A DNA stretch of 64,000 bases from Treponema_I sp045599005 (GCA_045599005.1 JAZRVF010000006.1:31023-95022), one strand, 5' to 3'. Positions 43,600 to 53,367 are shown, counted from the stretch's first letter. Numbers and translations are program-made. The notes: a model not told the origin generated them from the sequence alone.

Positions 43600-46008
43600 A
43601 TGGAATTTACCCAAGAGATGATTGACGCCTTGGCTGTTAATGAGGTTGACATCATGAAGCGCATTGCAATTGAGCTGAACATCCGCGTTCAGCAGGTAGG
43701 CGCTGTTATCACACTGGTCAACGAAGGCTGCACAATCCCCTTTATTTCTCGTTACCGCAAAGAAATGCACGGATCTTTGGATGAAGTTCAGGTCCGTGAC
43801 TGCGACCACCTTTTCAAAAGTTATTCGAATCTTGAGAACCGCCGCCTTGAAATAATCAAAGGAATTTTTGCACAGAACAAACTTACGGAATTTCTTTACA
43901 ACGCCGTGATGGATGCAAAAACCCTTACAGAACTTGAGGATCTGTGGGCTCCCTTCAAGAAGAAAAAGAAAACCCGCGGAATGCTGGCTCAGGAGAAAGG
44001 CCTGGAACCTCTTGCAGAGGCAATGCTGGAGCTTGATGACGCAGCACTTGAGGCAAAGGCTGCCGAATTTGTGAAGGACAATGCTGAGAATCCTGAGCTT
44101 TCTGTTGCTTCTGCTGCAGATGCCCTTGCCGGAGCACAGGATATTCTTGCAGAGCGTGTTGCCCAGGACAGCGATAACCGCACAAAAGTCCACGATTTCT
44201 ACATGACAACAGGAAAAGTTGTTGTGAAGGGAATCGGTGATGAGGCAGAGGCAAAAACTTCTGTCTACCAGATGTACTGGGATTATGACGAAGCACTGAA
44301 CCAGATCAAGCCCCACCGCATTCTTGCCATCAACCGCGGTGAACGTGAAGGCAAACTTGAGGTCACAATCGACGTGGATGTTGACGGCGCAATTTCCCAG
44401 CTTAAGAAAGGTTACGCAATCCACAATAAATATCACGCAGATGCAGTGGAGGACGGTGTTGTGCGCCTGCTTTCACCTGCTGTTGTCCGCGAGATCCGCA
44501 ATGACGAGACTGACGAAGCGGATGATCATGGAATCGGTATTTTCAGCGAGAACCTGAAGAACCTGCTTATGACACAGCCGATCAAGGGAACAAGAGTTCT
44601 TGGTGTTGACCCCGGTATCCGTACCGGAACAAAATGCGCTGCCCTGGATGAGACAGGAAAATATCTCGGTTACTTCGTGATCAACCAGCAGCTGCACCCG
44701 GATGAGGCAGCGGCCGCAATCCGAAAAGCGATCAGACAGTTCAACATCCAGCTGGTTTCTGTTGGTAACGGAACAGGAAGCAAAGATGTCCAGGCGATTG
44801 TATCAAAAGTAATCAGCGAGAATTTCCCTGAGGTGCTTTACACCGTGACCGATGAGGACGGGGCTTCCGTCTATTCTGCAAGTGATACAGCCCGTGAGGA
44901 ATTCCCCGACCTTGACCTTACAATCCGCGGTGCGATCTCCATCGGACGCCGTCTGCAGGATCCTCTTGCGGAACTGGTGAAGATTCCGCCCCAGTCTGTA
45001 GGTGTAGGACTTTATCAGCACGATGTTAACCAGAAGAAACTTTCCGAGACTCTGGACGAAGTTGTTTCCTCTGTTGTAAACAACGTGGGTGTAAACCTGA
45101 ACACTGCGTCCGCATCACTGCTCAAATATGTCTCTGGAATCAACAGCACTCTGGCAAAGAAAATCGTTGCATACCGTGACGCAAACGGAAAGATCACAAG
45201 CCGCGACGAACTGAAGAAAATCAGCGGTCTCGGTCCCAAGGCTTTTGAACAGTGCGCAGGATTCCTCAAGATTCCTGAAAGCGCGGACCCGCTGGACAAC
45301 ACATGGGTTCACCCGGAAAACTATGGGGCCGCCCGCATTGTCTACGACTGCATCATGTCAGGAAAAGACGTGTCAGGAACTGTGCGCACAGAAATAAAGG
45401 ACAAATATTCTTTGGGCGACCAGACAATCGCTGACATTATTGACGAGATCAAAAAGCCCAACCGTGACCCACGTGACGGATACCCGAAACCGATCATGCA
45501 GAAAGGCGTGATGACTTTTGAAGACCTTAGAGAAGGCATGAAAGTTACGGGAAAAATCAAGAATGTTGTTGACTTCGGAGCATTTGTTGATCTGGGAATC
45601 AAAGAGACCGCACTGCTCCACATTTCTGAACTGAGCGACTCTTTTGTCTCTGATCCCATGGAATTCCTGAAAGTCGGTGACATCAAGGAGTGCACGATTA
45701 TCGGACTGGACATGGACCGCCGCCGCATCAGTCTGTCACTGAAGAGCGACGCTATGAACAGGCTTGGTCAGGGTGGAGGACAGCGTCCCGCAGCGGATTC
45801 AGTTTCAAAAGACGGCGCAAAGCGGGTTGTGCGTGTTGTTCGCGCAGGTTCTTCTGACGGAGCAAAATCCTCTCGTCCTGCGGCCGGAACACAGCCGCGC
45901 CGGAACGACTCAAACCGTGCTGACTCCCGCAATGACCGCAGTTTTGGCGGAAGTGATGACGGAATGAGCTACAATCCTTTCGCAGCACTTCTGAAAAACC
46001 GCAGATAA
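43600..46008 (+). CDS. tex: Tex-family S1 RNA-binding protein
   Basis: 802 aa. The order is N-terminal helical region, YqgF-like RNase H fold (VLGVDPGIRTGTKCAALDETG near 330), helix-hairpin-helix repeats (VNLNTASASLLKYVSGI, ISGLGPKAFEQCAGFL) and an S1 domain at ~645-715 (GMKVTGKIKNVVDFGAFVDLG). The last ~85 residues are basic, Ser/Arg/Gly-rich and disordered, an unusual extension. Tex proteins act in transcription or RNA processing. CAGGAG precedes the ATG. Confidence 0.95.
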   Translation: MEFTQEMIDALAVNEVDIMKRIAIELNIRVQQVGAVITLVNEGCTIPFISRYRKEMHGSLDEVQVRDCDHLFKSYSNLENRRLEIIKGIFAQNKLTEFLYNAVMDAKTLTELEDLWAPFKKKKKTRGMLAQEKGLEPLAEAMLELDDAALEAKAAEFVKDNAENPELSVASAADALAGAQDILAERVAQDSDNRTKVHDFYMTTGKVVVKGIGDEAEAKTSVYQMYWDYDEALNQIKPHRILAINRGEREGKLEVTIDVDVDGAISQLKKGYAIHNKYHADAVEDGVVRLLSPAVVREIRNDETDEADDHGIGIFSENLKNLLMTQPIKGTRVLGVDPGIRTGTKCAALDETGKYLGYFVINQQLHPDEAAAAIRKAIRQFNIQLVSVGNGTGSKDVQAIVSKVISENFPEVLYTVTDEDGASVYSASDTAREEFPDLDLTIRGAISIGRRLQDPLAELVKIPPQSVGVGLYQHDVNQKKLSETLDEVVSSVVNNVGVNLNTASASLLKYVSGINSTLAKKIVAYRDANGKITSRDELKKISGLGPKAFEQCAGFLKIPESADPLDNTWVHPENYGAARIVYDCIMSGKDVSGTVRTEIKDKYSLGDQTIADIIDEIKKPNRDPRDGYPKPIMQKGVMTFEDLREGMKVTGKIKNVVDFGAFVDLGIKETALLHISELSDSFVSDPMEFLKVGDIKECTIIGLDMDRRRISLSLKSDAMNRLGQGGGQRPAADSVSKDGAKRVVRVVRAGSSDGAKSSRPAAGTQPRRNDSNRADSRNDRSFGGSDDGMSYNPFAALLKNRR

Positions 46009-46022
46009 GCAGGAATAACTTT

Positions 46023-46041
46023 GGGGGATGCACAATCCCCC
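46023..46041. terminator. Short GC hairpin after tex
   Basis: GGGGGAT-GCACA-ATCCCCC, a perfect 7-bp stem just behind the tex stop, with no T run. It may be part of the intergenic repeat that follows rather than a terminator. Confidence 0.4.
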
Positions 46042-46050
46042 GCGTCTGCG

Positions 46051-46178
46051 GTTAAAGATGTTTCGACTGCATTCGCTGCGCTCATTCCGCTCAACATGAC
46101 ATTCTTTTCATGCGCTGCGTTATTCCGTCGGGTGTGACAGTCTGTTTGTGCGCTGCGCTCATTCCGCCCGCGTGGCAG
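46051..46178. repeat. Three degenerate tandem copies of a ~38-bp intergenic repeat
   Basis: Units at 46074-46101, 46113-46140 and 46151-46178, each with the frame CGCTGCG-(CT)-ATTCCG-NNN-NNRTGRCA, at periods of 39 and 38 bp. The first has extra flanks (GATGTTTCGACTGC), so it may be the complete form. Read on the minus strand, the units start TGTCATGTTGAGCGG, similar to widespread TGTCAT..GAGCG intergenic repeats. They fill the gap between convergent tex and GH2 genes. Confidence 0.65.
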
Positions 46179-46181
46179 GTT

Positions 46182-49100
46182 TCAGGAAAACTGAAAGCCT
46201 TCAAAGTCGAAGCAGCTGCCTGGGAGGAACACAAAAGTCACTTTCTGGACTCCTTTTATGCAGCTGCCGCTGATTCCTTCCAGCCGGAATTCGTGGGTAC
46301 AGATTTCTTCTGTCTTCGGGATTTCCACAATGCAGTTCTGAGAAATTCCCTCCGCTGACTCAAACTTCACATGAACTGTATTGGTTCCGTTTACTGCCCG
46401 TCCTGTAATGGCAATCCGTGCAGCACCTTTCTCCCCGAAATCCATATCCTCAAATTCCACGGACACATTGTTTCCGATACGGTTTATGCTCTGAGACGCA
46501 AGTGAGAAACTGTCACCTGTAATGCGGCTGTTATCAAGAGCACTGAGGCGGGCAAAAGCTTTTGCACCGGGAACAAACCGGATTCCCTGCAGGGAAAGCC
46601 TTGTCTTGAAAGCCACACTGACTGTATGCACACCGCAAAGACGGCGGTTCATTGTCCAGATGTTGCTCTGGTAATGATTGTACCAGCTGTCAGACCTGTA
46701 GGTGCCTTCAAAAAGCAGGGTTCCGCCTTTCTCAGGGATGCCGTCCCACAGAGAAACCGGTAATTCTGTGTCAAAAGAGAAAATCGGCAGTTCAAAAGTG
46801 TCAGAACCGTCAGAACCGAAATCCAGGTTTTCAAATGTCAGATAATTTCCGCCGGCAAGTATGTACATTCCTCCCTGGAAACTGAGTTTCGGTTCGACCA
46901 AAGCAGAGGAATACTGACAGGCCGAAACAAGTTCATAGGGATTTATGGTGCCCTGCCCCATTCCGTTCACAGAAAACTCCAGTTCGGAGACAACCTGCGG
47001 CAGATCTTTTCCTTCGGGATCTTTTGTGTTGTTGCAGCACCATGCCCTCAGACGGAATTCACCGTCTCCGGCGGCCTGTACGGTAACAGTCTGGACAGAA
47101 CCAGCTGACTCAGCGGGAACTTCAATAATCTTTGCCGCAGGTGAGGCAATTCCCTCAAGTCTGCATGGGCGCCAGAAAATCTTTGTGCAGGTTGCGTTCT
47201 CTGGATAAATCCGGGCAGTCACAGTCACTTCCCTATTGTCCGCTGACAGAGCCCTGTCACCCGTGCAGACAAGTTCGATTTTCCGCACAGGAACTTCATC
47301 AGCCGGCTGAAGATGAGTCTTCCCAGCCTCAGATTCTTCCGGTGTCATGCATCTGTTCTGCATTACAGAAACTCCTGCAGGCAGATCAAACTCAGGAACA
47401 TCCAGCTCAAGCACTGCTCTGTCAAAGCCGGCAGACTCAACACAGATCCGTGCTTTATGAGCTTTACCCGCTTCTGACAGATCCGGTGCAAGAATCGCCA
47501 CAAGACCATTGCTGAAAAGCCGTCTGCTGAAACACTTGTACTGCTCGTAATCCGTGCTGTCACCGTTATCAAGACCCATAAGGACTGCACCTTCAACAGT
47601 AACGTTCATCCTGTTCCGAGCATCTGCCACAGGCACACCGGCAGAATCCACAAGAGAAATCTCCACAAAAATCAGGTCTTCCGCATCAGCGGCAAAAGCA
47701 GTTCTGTCAGTTTTCAGTACAATCCTTGCCCCGTCTCCGAAAGACTGCTGTCTGTCACGGCAGAGCTCATTGCCTTCCTCATCATATGCCACAGCCTCAA
47801 TCACGCCGGGAACAAATTCCGTCTGCCATCTGCCAGAGATAGGCTTTCCCGCTGCATGATCAATTGTCTGCAGCCCGAGAGAAACACCGTTCAAAAAAAG
47901 TTCCACATTGGGCGCATTTGTGTAAGCTTTTATGTCAATCACCTGACCAGGATTAAAATCCCAGTAAGGCAGAAGATGCACCATTGGTTTTCTGCGCCAG
48001 TCGGTCCAGGCTGACTGAAAAAGGTAGAAAGTGTCTTTTGCAAATCCTGCCGTATCAACCTGCCCGAAAAAGGAGTTTTTGGTGAAGAAAGGAGTCGGTT
48101 CCCCGATGTAATCCCAGCCTGACCAGATATACTGGCCCAGAGAAAAAGCCGTGTCCCGGTCATTGGTGACCGCATCCTCAGTGGTCACTGCGCCCCAGTT
48201 GCTGGAACAGTTTCCAAGGCTGGAACACTGCATGTCATCGTGAGTCAGAGTGCGGAAAGATGCCGGAAAGTGATAGATGCCCCGGCTCTGCACTGTTGAT
48301 GATGTCTCGCTGCCGTAGATGCGCCATTCAGGATATTTCTCGTGATGGGCTTCGTAAAGCCGTTCCGCATAGTTGTAGCCTGCAAGGTCAACTTCTTCCA
48401 TACAGCGCTGGGCACCGTCCCATTCAATGTAATTTGAGCCGATTGTGGTATACCCGTTTCTGTAAGGGTCGGAAGTTCTGACAATTTTTACCAGTTCCTT
48501 TGCCTCTTCAAGCCCGTTGCCCTGATGGGTGTCGTAAATCTCATTGCCGATGCTCCACATGAAGACACAGGGATGGTTTCTGTCACGCCGGATCCAGCTG
48601 GCAGTATCAAGCTGATGCCATTGCGCAAAATAGTTTCCGTAATCATAGGGCGTCTTGCATTTGCCCCACATGTCAAAGCCTTCACAGTCCACAAGAAGTC
48701 CCATTTCGTCACACAGATCCATGAACTGGGGATCAGTGGGATTATGGGAAGTGCGGATTGAGTTCACACCCATGTCGATCATTTTCTGAAGCTGACGCCG
48801 TGCCGCAGTCTTGTTGAATGCGGAGCCCAGTGCACCAAGGTCATGATGCAGACAGACTCCGTTGATTTTCACATGCCGGCCGTTAAGGAAAAATCCTTTA
48901 TTGCTGTCAAAGTGAACGGAACGGAAGCCGATTTTCTGTTCCACAGAATCCAGAACATTGTCACCGAGCAGAAGCTCTGTCTTTAGCGTATAAAGTTCGG
49001 GAGACTCAATATCCCATGGTTTTATGCCGGAAAGAGTAAGCTGCGCCCAATCCGCGTTCTCAGAGCTGTCAGTGTTCTCAGGACGCAGGAACCAGTAGGA

Positions 49101-49838
49101 ATCGTTTTCGGTTCTGACAGGGCGCAGAGTCCGTGGAAAGTCTCCGCTGCATGCCACATTTCCTGCTTTGTCCGAGACTGTATGCCGGATGACAGTCTGA
49201 AGTTCCTTAGCACTGCTGAGATCCCTGCATCCACCGCAGTTTCCCGCTGACTCAAGGGGCGCATGGAACACAGTTTCTGTCCGCAGATCCAGTTTCCACG
49301 TTCCCGAATCCCTGTCCGAAAGCCTGCTCGAAGCATAGATTCCGTCGCTTACCAGATGTGCGCAGGGAACTTTCACAAACCAGACATTGCGGAAAATCCC
49401 CGCACCTGAATACCAGCGGCTGTTGGGACAACGGTACACACTTACAACTCTTATGTTGTTCATGCCTCCATGGACAAAAGGAGTGATGTCAAATTCAAAA
49501 GTTGTATAACCGTATTTCCACTCAAAAGCTTTTGTGCCATTGATAAAAATCGTAGTGTCCATGTAAACGCCGTCAAAGCGCAGAAAAAATCTGTCTGTGG
49601 AACATAAGCCGCCTCCACGGGAAGCACATTCCGGCACTGAAAAATCTTTGGAATAGATTCCTACGCTGTTTTCGTAAAGGTTTTCGGTATTGAAAATCAT
49701 CCAGTCATGGGGCACTGCCACTGGGGAAAAATCATCTTCACTGAGAGAATATGCAGATGCTGCAGGATCAACGAAAGCATCAGGGGAATCAAGATGGACT
49801 TTTGCAAACTTCCATCCGTCATTAAAAAGAGTTTTCAT
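46182..49838 (-). CDS. Large cytoplasmic GH2 glycosidase (beta-galactosidase-like)
   Basis: 1218 aa. Residues 1-~300 are the jelly-roll and immunoglobulin-like domains (FDGVYMDTTIFINGTKAFEW), ~310-620 the TIM barrel. The acid/base is the Glu of WSIGNEIYDTH (about residue 431) and the nucleophile the Glu of IYGSETSST (about 510). The C-terminal ~600 residues include immunoglobulin-like and carbohydrate-binding-type segments (ENLDFGSDGSDTFELP, VEFEDMDFGEKG). No signal peptide is seen. The substrate could be galactosides or related beta-glycosides. It has a possible leaderless promoter. Confidence 0.88.
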   Translation of the reverse strand: MKTLFNDGWKFAKVHLDSPDAFVDPAASAYSLSEDDFSPVAVPHDWMIFNTENLYENSVGIYSKDFSVPECASRGGGLCSTDRFFLRFDGVYMDTTIFINGTKAFEWKYGYTTFEFDITPFVHGGMNNIRVVSVYRCPNSRWYSGAGIFRNVWFVKVPCAHLVSDGIYASSRLSDRDSGTWKLDLRTETVFHAPLESAGNCGGCRDLSSAKELQTVIRHTVSDKAGNVACSGDFPRTLRPVRTENDSYWFLRPENTDSSENADWAQLTLSGIKPWDIESPELYTLKTELLLGDNVLDSVEQKIGFRSVHFDSNKGFFLNGRHVKINGVCLHHDLGALGSAFNKTAARRQLQKMIDMGVNSIRTSHNPTDPQFMDLCDEMGLLVDCEGFDMWGKCKTPYDYGNYFAQWHQLDTASWIRRDRNHPCVFMWSIGNEIYDTHQGNGLEEAKELVKIVRTSDPYRNGYTTIGSNYIEWDGAQRCMEEVDLAGYNYAERLYEAHHEKYPEWRIYGSETSSTVQSRGIYHFPASFRTLTHDDMQCSSLGNCSSNWGAVTTEDAVTNDRDTAFSLGQYIWSGWDYIGEPTPFFTKNSFFGQVDTAGFAKDTFYLFQSAWTDWRRKPMVHLLPYWDFNPGQVIDIKAYTNAPNVELFLNGVSLGLQTIDHAAGKPISGRWQTEFVPGVIEAVAYDEEGNELCRDRQQSFGDGARIVLKTDRTAFAADAEDLIFVEISLVDSAGVPVADARNRMNVTVEGAVLMGLDNGDSTDYEQYKCFSRRLFSNGLVAILAPDLSEAGKAHKARICVESAGFDRAVLELDVPEFDLPAGVSVMQNRCMTPEESEAGKTHLQPADEVPVRKIELVCTGDRALSADNREVTVTARIYPENATCTKIFWRPCRLEGIASPAAKIIEVPAESAGSVQTVTVQAAGDGEFRLRAWCCNNTKDPEGKDLPQVVSELEFSVNGMGQGTINPYELVSACQYSSALVEPKLSFQGGMYILAGGNYLTFENLDFGSDGSDTFELPIFSFDTELPVSLWDGIPEKGGTLLFEGTYRSDSWYNHYQSNIWTMNRRLCGVHTVSVAFKTRLSLQGIRFVPGAKAFARLSALDNSRITGDSFSLASQSINRIGNNVSVEFEDMDFGEKGAARIAITGRAVNGTNTVHVKFESAEGISQNCIVEIPKTEEICTHEFRLEGISGSCIKGVQKVTFVFLPGSCFDFEGFQFS

Positions 49839-49844
49839 AGTGCG

Positions 49845-49873
49845 ACAATATCACATGGAGTTTTTTAATGAAA
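49845..49873 (-). promoter_or_regulatory. Possible leaderless promoter of the GH2 gene
   Basis: On the minus strand TTTCAT (49868-49873), 17 nt, TATTGT (49845-49850), 6 nt, ATG at 49838; no Shine-Dalgarno. The boxes are weaker than in era or cheW. Confidence 0.35.
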
Positions 49874-49962
49874 GTGGTAAACGGGAACTATTGTTCAATT
49901 GCAAATTCTGAAATGACGAGATCATCCCCTTACGAATAGAATCTAAATAAAATTAGAAAAAA

Positions 49963-50076
49963 ACTACCGGGAAGGCAGTAACTGCCAAAACCGCTAGATA
50001 TCGTCGCTACACCCGCAAGGCGGCATGGAAACTATCATTCCGCCTTGCGAGTGTTTTTGTCAGCCACTGTCTTCCC
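49963..50076 (-). ncRNA. Candidate structured RNA, copy 2 (between GH2 and feoAB genes)
   Basis: On the minus strand the 114-nt element begins GGGAAG (50071-50076 complement), pairs CAGT, CTG and CAAAAC outward, then CGCAAGGCGG with CCGCCTTGCG around a loop with ATAGTTTCC (50027-50035). The 3' side has the conserved bulge and GTTTTGGCAG (49982-50012) and ends in GGTAGT plus T7. The outer stem here (GGGAAG/CTTCCC) differs from copy 1 but still pairs. Its 3' end is about 124 nt before the GH2 ATG, on the same strand. The rest of 49839-50190 holds the two promoters. Confidence 0.5.
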
Positions 50077-50138
50077 TCACGTCCATCCAAAATTTGCAAT
50101 TTGACAATTACTCTACATCAGCCCAACAAACCCTCTTC

Positions 50139-50166
50139 TTGACAACGTTCTTTAAGTTAGTATTAT
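50139..50166 (+). promoter_or_regulatory. feoAB promoter
   Basis: TTGACA (50139-50144), 16 nt, TATTAT (50161-50166), then AGGGGG before the ATG at 50191. Confidence 0.65.
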
Positions 50167-50177
50167 AAAACATACTT
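50154..50177. promoter_or_regulatory. Candidate metal-regulator operator over the feoAB -10 box
   Basis: A 24-bp dyad in which 9 of 12 base pairs are symmetric (AAGT..GT.TTA / TAA.AC..ACTT), centred next to the -10. Position and size suit a DtxR/TroR- or Fur-type repressor; which one is not readable. Confidence 0.4.
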
Positions 50178-50190
50178 CAGGGGGTTCCGC

Positions 50191-52554
50191 ATGACACTCA
50201 AAGATCTTGCAATCAATAAAACCGCGGAAATACGTACTGTCGGAGGAAACGGCGAACTACGCCAGCATTTTCTGGACATGGGTCTGATTCCCGGTGAAAA
50301 AGTTACGATGGTCAAACATGCTCCTATGGGCGACCCGGTGGAAGTAAAGATTCAAGGTTACGAACTTACACTCCGTCTTGCTGATGCAGAACAGATTATA
50401 ATAGAAGAAAACTGCACGATTCATGACAGAACTGAACCTGCGGCAGCAGAATCAGAGAAGAATACAGAAAAAAATCCTGAACATCCCGGACTTGGAGAAG
50501 GCGGACGCTATCATTCCAAGGATCACGAAAATCCAGTTTCTGAAGGGACATTGCTGACTTTTGCCCTTGTGGGAAACCAGAACTGCGGAAAGACAACTCT
50601 TTTCAATCAGCTTACAGGCTCAAACCAGCACGTAGGAAATTTTCCGGGTGTAACCGTAGACAAAAAAAGCGGACAGATCAAGAACAATCCGAATACTGAG
50701 ATCACCGACCTTCCGGGGATTTATTCACTTTCCCCATACACCAGCGAAGAGATTGTCACCCGCAGTTTCATACTTGATGAGAAACCTCTTGGAATAATCA
50801 ACATTGTTGATGCAAACAACATTGAGCGCAATCTTTACCTTACTCTGCAGCTGATGAACCTTGAAGTTCCCATGGTTCTTGCACTGAACATGATGGACGA
50901 AGTCCACAAAAACGGCGGCTCCATCCTGATTAACAAACTGGAGAACGAACTTGGCATTCCTGTTGTTCCGATTTCTGCCAGCCGCAACGAAGGTGTTGAC
51001 GAACTTCTTAACCACGCCCTTCATGTTGCCCGGTTCCAGGAAAAACCTGCCCGCAATGACTTCTGTGACCCGGCAGGAAAAAGCGCCGCAGTACACAGGG
51101 CACTGCACGGAATTGTCCACCTGATTCAGGACCATGCGGAGAAACACGGGATTCCGGCCCGATTTGCCGCTACAAAAATCATTGAAGGGGACCCGGAACT
51201 GGTAAAACTGCTGGAACTTGATGACAATGAGCAGGAGATGATTGAGCACGTGATAATCCAGATGGAACAGGAAGGCGGTCTGGACAGGGCTGCTGCGATT
51301 GCTGACATGCGTTACTCATTCATCAAGAAGATTGTTGCGAAAACCGTTGTGAAACCGAAAGAAAGCGTGGAACACAGACGGAGCGAGAAAATTGACCGGA
51401 TCCTTACCGGAAAATACACGGGAATTCCCTGCTTTGTGCTGATCATGGCCGCGATCTTTTTCCTTACATTCAATGTTATCGGGCTGGGGCTGCAGACTCT
51501 TCTTGAGAAAGGTATTGATGCCCTGACACAGATAACCGACGCGGGACTCGCAAAGCTGGGTCTGAATCCGACAGTCCATTCTCTTGTGATTGACGGGATT
51601 TTCTCCGGCGTCGGAAGCGTCTTAAGTTTTCTGCCCATCATCATAACACTGTTTTTCTTCCTGTCTCTGCTTGAAGACACGGGATACATGGCGCGAATTG
51701 CATTCATCATGGACAAACTGCTCCGGAAGCTGGGGCTTTCAGGACGGAGCATTGTTCCTTTGCTGATCGGTTTCGGCTGTTCCGTGCCGGGCATAATGGC
51801 AAGCCGCACAATGCCTTCGGAGCGTGACCGCAAGATGACAGTGCTTCTTACTCCCTTCATGAGCTGTTCCGCAAAACTTCCGGTCTACGCCTTTTTCTGC
51901 AGTGCCTTTTTCGGAAAATACGCAGGTCTTGCAATGGTTCTCCTTTATTTCACGGGAATCATCGCCGGCATCATCTGCGCACTTATTTACCGAAGGACAA
52001 TGTTCAGAGGTGAAGCCGTGCCTTTTGTGATGGAACTTCCAAACTACAGGCTGCCCGGTGCAAAAACCACACTTCATCTTCTGTGGGAAAAAGCAAAGGA
52101 TTTTCTTGAGAAAGCATTCACAATCATTTTCCTGGCAACAATCATCATCTGGTTCCTGCAGACCTTCGACCTGCGTTTCCAGATTGTGGCAGATTCAAAG
52201 GACAGCATTCTTGCAATGATCTCCAGCCTGATCACTCCGGTTTTCAGGCCGCTGGGATTCGGTGACTGGCGCATCTCAACTTCGCTGATCTCCGGCTTTG
52301 TCGCAAAAGAAAGCGTTGTCTCAACACTGAACGTACTTTTTACAGGTGCCGAACTTTCACAGATCCTGAATCCTGGCAACGTGATCCCGCTTCTTGTGTT
52401 CTGCCTGCTGTATACGCCCTGTGTCGCCGCAATTGCCGCAGTAAAACGAGAGCTTGGCCGTCTCTGGGCGTTGTACATAGTGGTGGGACAATGTACAATT
52501 GCCTGGATATTTGCGTTTGCCGCAAGACTGATCTGCACAGCGGTCGGTCTGTAA
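50191..52554 (+). CDS. feoB: Fused FeoA-FeoB ferrous iron transporter
   Basis: 787 aa. Residues 1-~72 are a FeoA (SH3-like) domain (MTLKDLAINKTAEI, LRQHFLDMGLIPGE). A charged linker leads to the G domain (GNQNCGKTTLFNQLTG near 127, DLPGIYSL, LNMMDE). About residue 410 onward is the membrane part with eight or more helices and the two GFGCSVPGIMASR / CVAAIAAVKRE-type gates. It imports Fe(II) across the inner membrane. FeoC is not evident. A promoter with an operator-like dyad precedes it. Confidence 0.95.
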   Translation: MTLKDLAINKTAEIRTVGGNGELRQHFLDMGLIPGEKVTMVKHAPMGDPVEVKIQGYELTLRLADAEQIIIEENCTIHDRTEPAAAESEKNTEKNPEHPGLGEGGRYHSKDHENPVSEGTLLTFALVGNQNCGKTTLFNQLTGSNQHVGNFPGVTVDKKSGQIKNNPNTEITDLPGIYSLSPYTSEEIVTRSFILDEKPLGIINIVDANNIERNLYLTLQLMNLEVPMVLALNMMDEVHKNGGSILINKLENELGIPVVPISASRNEGVDELLNHALHVARFQEKPARNDFCDPAGKSAAVHRALHGIVHLIQDHAEKHGIPARFAATKIIEGDPELVKLLELDDNEQEMIEHVIIQMEQEGGLDRAAAIADMRYSFIKKIVAKTVVKPKESVEHRRSEKIDRILTGKYTGIPCFVLIMAAIFFLTFNVIGLGLQTLLEKGIDALTQITDAGLAKLGLNPTVHSLVIDGIFSGVGSVLSFLPIIITLFFFLSLLEDTGYMARIAFIMDKLLRKLGLSGRSIVPLLIGFGCSVPGIMASRTMPSERDRKMTVLLTPFMSCSAKLPVYAFFCSAFFGKYAGLAMVLLYFTGIIAGIICALIYRRTMFRGEAVPFVMELPNYRLPGAKTTLHLLWEKAKDFLEKAFTIIFLATIIIWFLQTFDLRFQIVADSKDSILAMISSLITPVFRPLGFGDWRISTSLISGFVAKESVVSTLNVLFTGAELSQILNPGNVIPLLVFCLLYTPCVAAIAAVKRELGRLWALYIVVGQCTIAWIFAFAARLICTAVGL

Positions 52555-52559
52555 AATCA

Positions 52560-52610
52560 AAATGATAAAAAAAACTGCACTAACGCCGGAGTTCCGTTTT
52601 TTTATCATTT
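52560..52610 (+). terminator. Candidate terminator after feoAB
   Basis: AAATGATAAAAAAA pairs with TTTTTTTATCATTT (14 bp), with an inner AACT/AGTT stem; the run of T in the 3' arm supports termination. Confidence 0.55.
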
Positions 52611-52668
52611 AGAGTTTTTTTCACAAGGCCCGGAATTGAACCGCATATAATGTTTTACAGGAAAAAAA

Positions 52669-53340
52669 GTGTACAGAATACTGATTGTTGAAGATGATGA
52701 GATAATTGCCCGGACTTTGAAAAATCATCTTGAGACCTGGGATTATCAGGTTTGCTGCGTTACTGATTTCTCGGCAGTGATGCAGACTTTTGCCGATTTT
52801 TCGCCACAGCTTGTGCTGATGGACATAAAACTTCCTTTTTTCAATGGCTACCACTGGTGCAGCGAGATCCGCAGAGTGTCAAAAGTGCCCGTAATCTTTG
52901 TGTCTTCCGCGTCTGACAACATGAACATTGTGATGGCAGTGAACATGGGCGGTGACGACTTTATCGCAAAGCCTTTCGAACTGGACGTGCTTACGGCAAA
53001 AATCCAGGCAATGCTACGGCGCACTTATGCCTTCGCAGGACAGAGCACGGTCATGGAACACAAAGGGGCAATGCTCAACGTTTCCGAAGCCACAATAATG
53101 TTCGGTGATAAAAAAACTGAGCTTACACGCAATGAACTGCGGATTCTGGAACTGCTCATGCAGAACAGGGAAAGAATTGTCTCCAGGGATGATGTGATGG
53201 CGAAACTCTGGGAAAACGACACTTACGTTGATGAAAACACACTGTCGGTTAACATGAACCGGCTCCGGAAAAAACTGGAATCCATCGGACTCTCTGATTT
53301 TATCCTGACAAAAAAGGGAATCGGTTACAGAATCGGCTGA
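52669..53340 (+). CDS. OmpR-family response regulator (BceR-like)
   Basis: 223 aa from GTG 52669, behind AGGA. The receiver domain has the acidic pair EDDE, the phospho-acceptor Asp in LVLMDIKLP and the Lys in DDFIAKPFE. The C-terminal winged helix ends with RKKLESIGLSDFILTKKGIGYRIG. It heads a module of regulator, kinase, ABC ATPase and permease that matches BceRSAB peptide-antibiotic sensing and detoxification. A TATAAT lies about 18 nt before the start. Confidence 0.9.
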   Translation: MYRILIVEDDEIIARTLKNHLETWDYQVCCVTDFSAVMQTFADFSPQLVLMDIKLPFFNGYHWCSEIRRVSKVPVIFVSSASDNMNIVMAVNMGGDDFIAKPFELDVLTAKIQAMLRRTYAFAGQSTVMEHKGAMLNVSEATIMFGDKKTELTRNELRILELLMQNRERIVSRDDVMAKLWENDTYVDENTLSVNMNRLRKKLESIGLSDFILTKKGIGYRIG

Positions 53341-53367
53341 CAGAATCAGACAAGGCAGTTAAAAATT

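Noticed and set aside
43588..44436. 282-aa open frame antisense to tex
   Set aside because: Shadow frame with Cys/Phe-rich, non-protein-like composition opposite a well-supported gene.
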